A DNA stretch of 64,000 nt from NCBI GenBank assembly GCA_036785705.1, contig JAWUZG010000029.1, positions 18,890,501 to 18,954,500 of the forward strand. The letters are read 5' to 3'. This document shows positions 58,127 to 64,000 of the stretch, piece by piece (the stretch's first letter is position 1; the number at the start of each line of letters is the position of its first letter). The DNA comes from Acanthornis magna (taxonomy: Eukaryota > Chordata > Aves > Passeriformes > Acanthizidae). The position numbers and the translations under genes were made by a program. The notes under the pieces were generated by a model that was not told where the DNA came from, made no database searches, and saw only the letters and a program-made list of their open reading frames with translations.

Positions 58127-58412
58127 CACCTCCTCCAGTTAACCATGGGAGATCAGCCTCCTCATAGCTGCAAGGGTGGGGGAAAGCATGTGCACCCGCT
58201 GCTATTTTCCACTACCCATTATCCTGCCCGTGCTGTGAGGCCAGATACCTACCCTTAGAGACCTGCTGCTGGAAAAGGAGCTGATCCCAGATCGTGTCCT
58301 TATCCATCTTAGGAGATAGTACCTGCAGACAATGGCCAGGGTGGCAATGGATCCACTCCGCAGATGGTCACAGTACTTCCTGATGCAGTCCAGGCACCAG
58401 CTAGAATCTTCC

Positions 58413-59540
58413 TTTAAAAAACAAATAACAAATGTTTGAAAAATGAGGTTCACTTTCCTGTTAAAATTTAAAAGTTTAATAAAGGACAATAGGGGACAAA
58501 GATAATAAAGGAACAGCGCTGGGTGCTTGGCCCTTAGCCAAAAAGCACACCTGCCATTGACAGAAACATCTTAAATACTTTTTGTATTGCATCAGCTTCA
58601 TGCCTACTCATAGGAATTTATGCATATTCAATTTTTTCTCCAGACTAGTTTACGTATTCCATAAACTGTTTAGCATGGCTCCTCCTTGGTCCCACCTTTT
58701 TAGAGGATGTGTATTTCTTGGCTGTGGAAGTTTTTCAGTTTTGGTTATCCTCTCCAGTTTGGGCCTTACTCCATGGTTCTTGCAGGTGGCTGTTGTTGAT
58801 AGTTGACATATCAGTAGCAGGGGTCTTCATTGCACTGTTCTTTGGATGTTATCCAATCAAGCAGGCAGCTCAGTTATTGTAAGTAAAACTATAAACTTTT
58901 TAAACTAAATTATTTCACCACTGTATCTAAATTTAGTTAATAACAGAAATAAAGGCATTAGTTATTGTTATACACCTATATCTTTATAACAAGGCTACTT
59001 TTGTAAAAATTAAAACCATGCACACAACATCCATTTTTATATTTGCAAAAAGCCAACACTATAATATGTATTTATCACAAAATGCAAGAAAGTAAATTAA
59101 AACCAAAACCTGGAAGCAAGAAGAAGGTAAAATGTTATCACTGTATCACAGGCCTGAGGAAGACTTTACCATTATCTGCAAGGAATAAACCTACCCACAG
59201 GTGGGGAAAAACTTGCCTTTGCCTCTCCCAGCCTTTCATCAAGGGTCTGCAAAGCAAACCTGCTGGTTCATGGATTCCAAACTGCTGCCTCTGCTACTCC
59301 CACGGGTAGATGTTTTTGTCAGGCTCCTCTCACCCCAGCCCATGCCAGGATGGGTGGTGGAAGCCATCAGCAAGGCCAGGAACCAGCTCCCCTTCTACAA
59401 CATTCATGCCCAACTCCACCAAAAAAAACTTGGCAACTGGCTGAAAAATTAATCCCGCCCCACCACAGCAAAGCAGTCCCCACCTCCAGTCCCCAGCCAG
59501 GCTCAACTGTGCAATGCCTGGGACCAGGACCATTCCCTCT
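58413..59540 (-). other. Intron of PIM1-like copy 2
   Basis: This lies between its fourth and fifth exon remnants. The part around 59170-59460 resembles the corresponding intron of copy 1 (60690-61040), including a TCTGCTA..CC.CACGGGT stretch, which indicates DNA-level duplication. The rest is AT-rich, with no gene seen. Confidence 0.5.
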
Positions 59541-59910
59541 CTCACCAGGTGTAGATTCATCTTGACTTCAGCTGGGTGTAGAGTGTCCTCAAGGAAAGTG
59601 CTGCAATCACAGTCAGTCAGCTTTGGCTCGCTGGTGGTCAAGCTGAGGATGGCTATGCTGCAGGGAGACCACAATGCCAGGGGTCTGCAATGGGGTTGTT
59701 TTCCCTTTTCCTGTCCGTGGAAATTTCACCAGACTGCCACTGCTTCTCAAATATGATGGAGAGTGCCTAGCCACTTCTGCATCTTCCCTCAGGACCGGCA
59801 GAAGCATGTCATCAACTGTGATCCCTACTGTGCTACTGTTGCAGGGAAAGAGTCTGGTTTTCTTTGCTTCTTAATGCCATGAGATGTGTAGAGCTGTTAC
59901 TTGCTGGATC

Positions 59911-61190
59911 CTACTGTGCTGGGGGTTGGATCTTTGCCATCTCCTGGGGCAGGTGAATGTCTTGCAGCCAAGAATGGTTGAAAGGTCTTCCAATGATGGC
60001 CTGTCCAAGGGATGCATGGATAAACACCATTTGACAATGTGCTGGCACCCTGGGGAGAGAAACCAAAAATATACTGGTCAATGGTCACCTCTTTTCAAGG
60101 ATCTTCAATACCCCAGGCCACCCTTCGAGTGCTGTGTACCCAAACTTCCCAATCAATTCTGTTTTGGAGAGGATGGTAGAACATGTGCCAGCTCCTCCAG
60201 CTAACCATGGGAAATCAACCTCCTCAATAGTTGCAAGAACAGGATGTTCGTATGCCACCTGTAATTTCCCAACACTGTTACTCCTCCTGTGATGCAAAGC
60301 CAGGTACCAGCTCAAGACTCCTGTGGAGGGAAGAAGAAAATGGCCCAGAATGATGTCCTTATCTCTGTTGAAGGGACGGAACCTGCAGACCATGTCATAG
60401 AGCAGAATGCGCAGGGACCAGATCATCGCTGGATGTCCACGGTAGCACTGGAAGATTATCCCTTCTGGTGGGGTGTACACCTGCTTTCCTGTGGGATACA
60501 GATGGAGCTCATCAGGTGCATGCGGCCCTCACATGGCATTGCTGAAGATGTGAGGAGTGCACTGGTGGCACACAGTGTGACCTGCTGCCTTCTTGCCAGC
60601 ACCTGACTTGTGTTGACAAACTTTGGGTTGTAAAAGAAAGTCCCTGACACTGAAAGAGGGCACAGCGAGACCTGGGAAGGCCCAGCAACTACATGCAAGG
60701 AAAACACCCATGCAGGAGTAGGAAAAACACTGCCTTTTATCTGCCCCCACCCCTGCACTGGTCAAGAAAAATACCACAGGCCGAGGCAGAAGAGAAGGAT
60801 AGAGTGCTGCAAACCCTTCCATGCCGGCAAATGAAAGCGGCTGGTGCAAAGGTTTTGCAAACTCCCCTCTGCTATCCTCCACGGGTTGTTTTTGTTGGGC
60901 TGATTCTCCCCACACCAGTCCCAGCTGGCTCCCATTCCACAAAATCCATCCCTACCCACCCTCCATGAAAAAAAGCGACCTGAAGAATTATTCTCATCCC
61001 AGCAAAGGGGAAAACCTTTGGTGCCCAACCAGGCCTGTGTGGGCTCACCTGAAAACTAGGTGTACAGCATGTCCTTTAGATATGTGCTGCAACTGAAGTT
61101 GATCAGTTTCACCTCTCCGGTGGCCAGGTCAGGGATGATGTTCTCGACCTTGATGTTCCAATGCAGGACCCCGTGGCTGGTGTGGGGAGA
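59911..61190 (-). pseudogene. PIM1-like kinase pseudogene, copy 1 (three terminal exons with introns)
   Basis: Exon 4 part (about 61190-61049): HGVLHWNIKVENIIPDL, then EVKLINFSCSTYLKDMLYT, a TAG, and a TTTTCAG|GTGAGC donor. Exon 5 (60488-60308): acceptor CCCACAG, KQVYTPPEGIIFQCY, MIWSLRILLYDMVCRF, NRDKDIILG. Exon 6 (60049-59911): acceptor CTCTCCCCAG, CQHIVKWCLSMHPLDRPSLE, then a one-base loss shifts frame into FNHSWLQDIHLPQEMAKIQ and TAG. This order and these intron positions match PIM1. The catalytic HRD Asp is Asn, DFG reads NFS, and there is an internal stop plus a frameshift, so no active kinase is possible. The 5' side is cut off at about 61200 by a CR1 fragment. PIM1-like copies are known to have multiplied in zebra finch. 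Confidence 0.85.
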
Positions 61191-61204
61191 GCCATTAGGC
61201 TTAA

Positions 61205-62150
61205 AGGACTGTAGTTCCCAGGATCTTTCTTTCAGCCATTTTTGTAGATGGGCATCACATTTGCCAACTTCCTGTCACCTGGGACCTCCCCAGTTAGCCA
61301 GGATTTCTATAAGTGATTGAAAGTGCCTTGGTGAGCTCTTCCACCAGTTCCCTCAGTACCCTTGAGTGGATTTCATCTGGCTCCATAGACTCACGAATGT
61401 GTAAGTGGCATAGCAGGTCGCTGACCATTCCCTCTGGGATTATGGGAGCCTCATTCTGTTCCTGTCCTGCTTCTGTTCCTGTCTTCCAGCTCAAGGGGCA
61501 GGGTACCTGGAGAGCAAAGGGTTTTGCTATTAAAGACTGAGGGAAAGAAGGCATTGATTATCTCATCCTTTGTTCCCCCCCACATCCAATAAGAGAGGTT
61601 CTCCTTAGCCCTCCTTTGTTGCTGATGTATTTGTAAAAACATTTTTTGTTGTCTTTTTTGGCAGAAGCCAGATTATGTTCTACTTCAGCTTTGACCTTTT
61701 AATTTTCTCCCTGCATCCTTATACTCTTCATGAGTTGTTGAGCCATCTTCCTTAGTTCTAGCCAATGCTCTTTTTTCCACCAGACCAGTATTTTTTTCTG
61801 TGGTTCATCATTCAGTACATGGGGACAGCCTGGTCCTGTGCCTTTAAGATTTCCCTCTTGAAGAATGTCCAGCCTTCCTGGACCCCTTTGCTTCCTCAAG
61901 ACTGCCTTCCAATGAACTGTGTCAACCAGTGTCCCAAAGTGACCGAAATCTGCCCTGCAGGAGTGCGAGGAAGCATTTCTGCTGATCCCTTTCCTTACTT
62001 CTCCAAGAATCAAAAACTGTATAATTACACGAGCCCTGTGCACAAGATAGCCTCCAACTGTCATATCACTCACCAGTCCTTCACTGTTTACAAACAGCAG
62101 GTCCAGCGGAGCCTTGCCTAGTTGGCTCACTTACCATCTTCTGGTAGTAA
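61205..62150 (-). mobile_element. CR1 LINE fragment lacking its 3' half
   Basis: The minus strand shows CR1 ORF2 between endonuclease and reverse transcriptase: LDLLFVNSEGLVSDMTVGGY, CRADFGHFGTLVD, WWKKEHWLELRKM, then MEPDEIHSRVLRELVEELTK and MPIYKNG-like sequence. It stops at about 61205 in the early reverse transcriptase, where PIM1-like exon 4 begins. CR1 copies are normally cut at the 5' end and keep the 3' tail, so losing the 3' half points to a later deletion or rearrangement. Confidence 0.85.
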
Positions 62151-62491
62151 ATGTCTGTTTTTTTTTCATTTTCGAAATGTCCCATATAATGATGGTTGAA
62201 CAGTAGAGATGGTCTTTCCTATCACATTTGAAGTAGCACTTTAATTGCTGTTAATGGATTTGGAATGTCTAGGACCACTTGATTCCGAATGTTTGTGTCT
62301 CTCAGGTCTACTCTATGCCAGGATTGGTGTTTTCTATTGAAGCTGTTAGTAAATGCATTAGGAAGTACAGTGGAGAGCTCTTGCATAGCTTCAGGGGTTG
62401 CTTTAAGTCTACTCTGCCAGGTTCTAGAGACCAGTCTGGGCATAGTGCAGCCAGTACACTTTTCCTCCTGTCTTGTATCTATGTAAGCATC
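62151..62491. other. Unassigned sequence between CR1 and LTR-like block
   Basis: No gene recognised. It could be further repeat-derived DNA. Confidence 0.4.
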
Positions 62492-62941
62492 TGTGTGTAA
62501 GGCCCCTGTAAAAGGACTTTACAGTTGTTCATGTACTCTGGGTTAGACACATGGGAGAAATACCGACTGGATATTCTCAAGAGGTCAAAACAAGACAAAA
62601 GTTTACTGGCAAACTGTAGAATGTCAGGGAACTTCGGCAAAAGATTTAGTAAAACATCCAATCATCATAAAACACTCTCATGGCTGTAAGTTAAGGAAAA
62701 TGTTTCAAGAAGAGGGAATTAGAAGAAGACAGAAAAGATACAGAAAAGCATACATATAGCTACCAACTCTTGGGTTCCTGCAGCATTCAGATACAAACTC
62801 CAAGAGAAAGGTAAGGTCAAGATGTGTGCTAGCCTCATTTTTAGCCTTAAATACCTCTTGACCTTCCCGGGCCTTCCCTACACATGGGACTTCCAGTCGT
62901 TTTGTCACCAAAACTCTGGGAAAAACAAAAACCCTCCAACA
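62492..62941 (-). mobile_element. Probable LTR, minus orientation
   Basis: The minus strand starts TGTTGGAGGGTTTTTG, which resembles the start of the LTR at 10283, and ends near CTTACACACA. It contains phrases such as ACATGAACAACTGTAAAGTC typical of songbird LTRs. No clear target duplication was found, so the left border is approximate. Confidence 0.6.
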
Positions 62942-62951
62942 ACATTATAAA

Positions 62952-63460
62952 TGTTAGACATTATTTTATTTCCTGGCCAGGATGTTGTTCCGGTCAGGAT
63001 GTGCCACAGAAATCATCTCATCCACACATAGCCCGGATGTGCAGAGAGAATCATTCCATGACACATGGCTTTTATTAGATTTTTTAGATATTTTATACAG
63101 TCAAAACTCATAGAAATGAATTGGTTCAGTGTTCATTGGTCTCAAGTTTCGTAGTTCTTAGTATTTGGTTTCTTATTGGATCAGGATTGCTTTGCCTCTG
63201 ATGTTAATTAGGTCTTCTTTCTTATCTCTCTTTTCCCAGACCATGTGCCTCCGGCAGCCAGGGGTGAGGTTTGGAGCTGCTCTTCCATTAAGGCCACTGA
63301 TGGCCCTTATCTGGCTACTCCCAGTCTGTTGACATGTTGAGTTCATCAGACCCCACCTGGTGGAACAATGCCCTGGAAAGAAACTTAAAATTCCTTTTCC
63401 CGGGGCAAAGGGAACAAAACCCCTAATTAAAAAAATTTTAAGATAGTATATTTTCCAACA
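62952..63460 (-). mobile_element. Probable second LTR, minus orientation, adjacent
   Basis: The minus strand starts TGTTGGAAAATATACT, carries AATAAA near 63075, and ends GTCTAACA. It is a different LTR type from its neighbour and lies only 10 bases away. Borders rest on TG/CA ends, without a convincing target duplication. Confidence 0.55.
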
Positions 63461-64000
63461 GTTTGGCCACTCAGAAGCTGGGTTAGGTGAGAATGGAGCA
63501 CTGCCTCTGGCGTACCAATGATTGGCAAACACTGTGGGGCTAGGATACAGGCTCTAGGGGTGGGTGGTGGGTGGCAGTTCACTGTCATGCCAGGGCAAGG
63601 TCTGACCTGCCCCTCTTCCCCGCTCATGCATCCCAAAATACCTTGAGACATCAGCCTTTCCAGTCTCTGACACTGTGTTAGCCAGTGTGTCAGCTCTGGT
63701 TTGACTGCACAGCTGGAGCTGAAAATCAGTTGTCACAGTTATAAATGTGGTTGGAGAAACAGCACCTGGATTCTGTCTTGATTTGGTGCCAGTCTGGCTT
63801 GCATTGAAGACTGTGAGAGATGCTCTGCTTTGAGGTATGGGCAAGGGGATATTTTAAGGGTAGAGCCTTGGCAGCAGAGAGCTTTCCTACTTTGTTCTAA
63901 TGGACTTGATGCATTTGTCCCTGATAAGACATAACTTCGAAACACCAAGGAAGAGCCCTCTATTTGTGATTTGACACTGTCAATACTGCAGTAGGTGATG
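63461..64000. other. Unassigned sequence at the window end
   Basis: Moderately GC-rich, with short frames on both strands but no domain, splice context or repeat that I can name. It may be internal retroviral remains. Confidence 0.4.

Larger units (their letters stand above)
55780..59690 (-). pseudogene. PIM1-like kinase pseudogene, copy 2 (intron-containing, split by an insertion)
   Basis: Three decayed segments on the minus strand match PIM1-like kinases in exon order. First (about 59690-59540): SLTTSEPKLTDCDCSTFLED, corresponding to the DLATGELKLIDFG-type activation-loop region, with DFG replaced by DCD, ending at CTG|GTGAGA. Second (about 58412-58253): acceptor TTTTTTAAAG, partial match around the AIVCR residues, then a frameshift to MDKDTIWDQLLFQQQVSK and a GTAGGT donor. 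Third (55802 downward): acceptor CTCTCCCCAG then EYQHLI, after which similarity stops. PIM kinases are cytosolic Ser/Thr kinases, but this copy lacks the catalytic loop and much of the lobe. Its last intron is homologous to that of copy 1 but is broken by the element at 55966-58126. Confidence 0.72.

Noticed and set aside
56182..58258. Long mirrored open frames of 100-170 codons on both strands in the 56-58 kb region
   Set aside because: They are readings of the GC-rich inverted arms of the foldback element. The same peptides occur on opposite strands, several frames overlap, and none has a recognisable domain.
59043..59874. Several + strand frames between the kinase copies
   Set aside because: They are antisense shadows of PIM1-like intron and exon remnants and have no independent support.
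1..64000. CRISPR arrays, operons, tRNA or rRNA genes
   Set aside because: The window is vertebrate nuclear DNA. No regularly spaced repeats or structured RNA genes were seen.

Overview
This window looks like nuclear DNA of a bird, most likely a songbird. It is AT-rich, intron-dominated and carries CR1 LINE fragments on both strands, several LTRs of the kind common in passerine genomes, and degenerate PIM1-like kinase copies, a family known to be expanded in zebra finch. Species cannot be fixed from sequence alone.

Positions 3652-53970 hold one multi-exon gene on the + strand, LRRFIP2. I place its start codon at 3667, its stop at 52576-52578 and a likely polyadenylation signal at 53948. Twenty coding exons are well supported by protein similarity, GT/AG borders and compatible phases, and two more are probable cassette exons (19951-20019 and 26527-26574). 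All exon joins are phase 0 except two phase 1 joins near the 3' end, so almost any internal exon can be skipped without a frameshift. The 5' untranslated exon(s) and promoter lie upstream of position 1. With every exon included the product is about 638 residues: a conserved basic N-terminus, a Ser/Arg/Tyr-rich variable middle, and a long coiled-coil C-terminal half.

The introns contain two CR1 fragments that flank exon 2 at some distance (12470-13747 + and 14940-16030 -). They also contain three solo LTRs with readable ends (10283-11232, 16442-17192, 25780-26347), less certain LTR-like blocks near 22.5-23.0 kb and 47.6-48.2 kb, and a GC-richer block with a 164-codon open frame at 35.2-35.8 kb.

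Downstream of LRRFIP2 (55-64 kb) the DNA is a patchwork of repeats. Two intron-containing PIM1-like pseudogenes lie head to tail on the - strand (61.19-59.91 kb and 59.69-55.78 kb). The upstream one has lost its catalytic Asp and DFG motif and is cut off at its 5' side by a CR1 LINE (61.2-62.15 kb). The last intron of the second is split by a 2161-bp foldback element (55966-58126). That element has nearly identical terminal inverted arms of about 692 bp, TGTGGTGG...CCACCACA ends and a perfect 5-bp target duplication. The window ends in two adjacent LTR-like blocks (62.5-63.46 kb). No functional protein gene other than LRRFIP2 is apparent.
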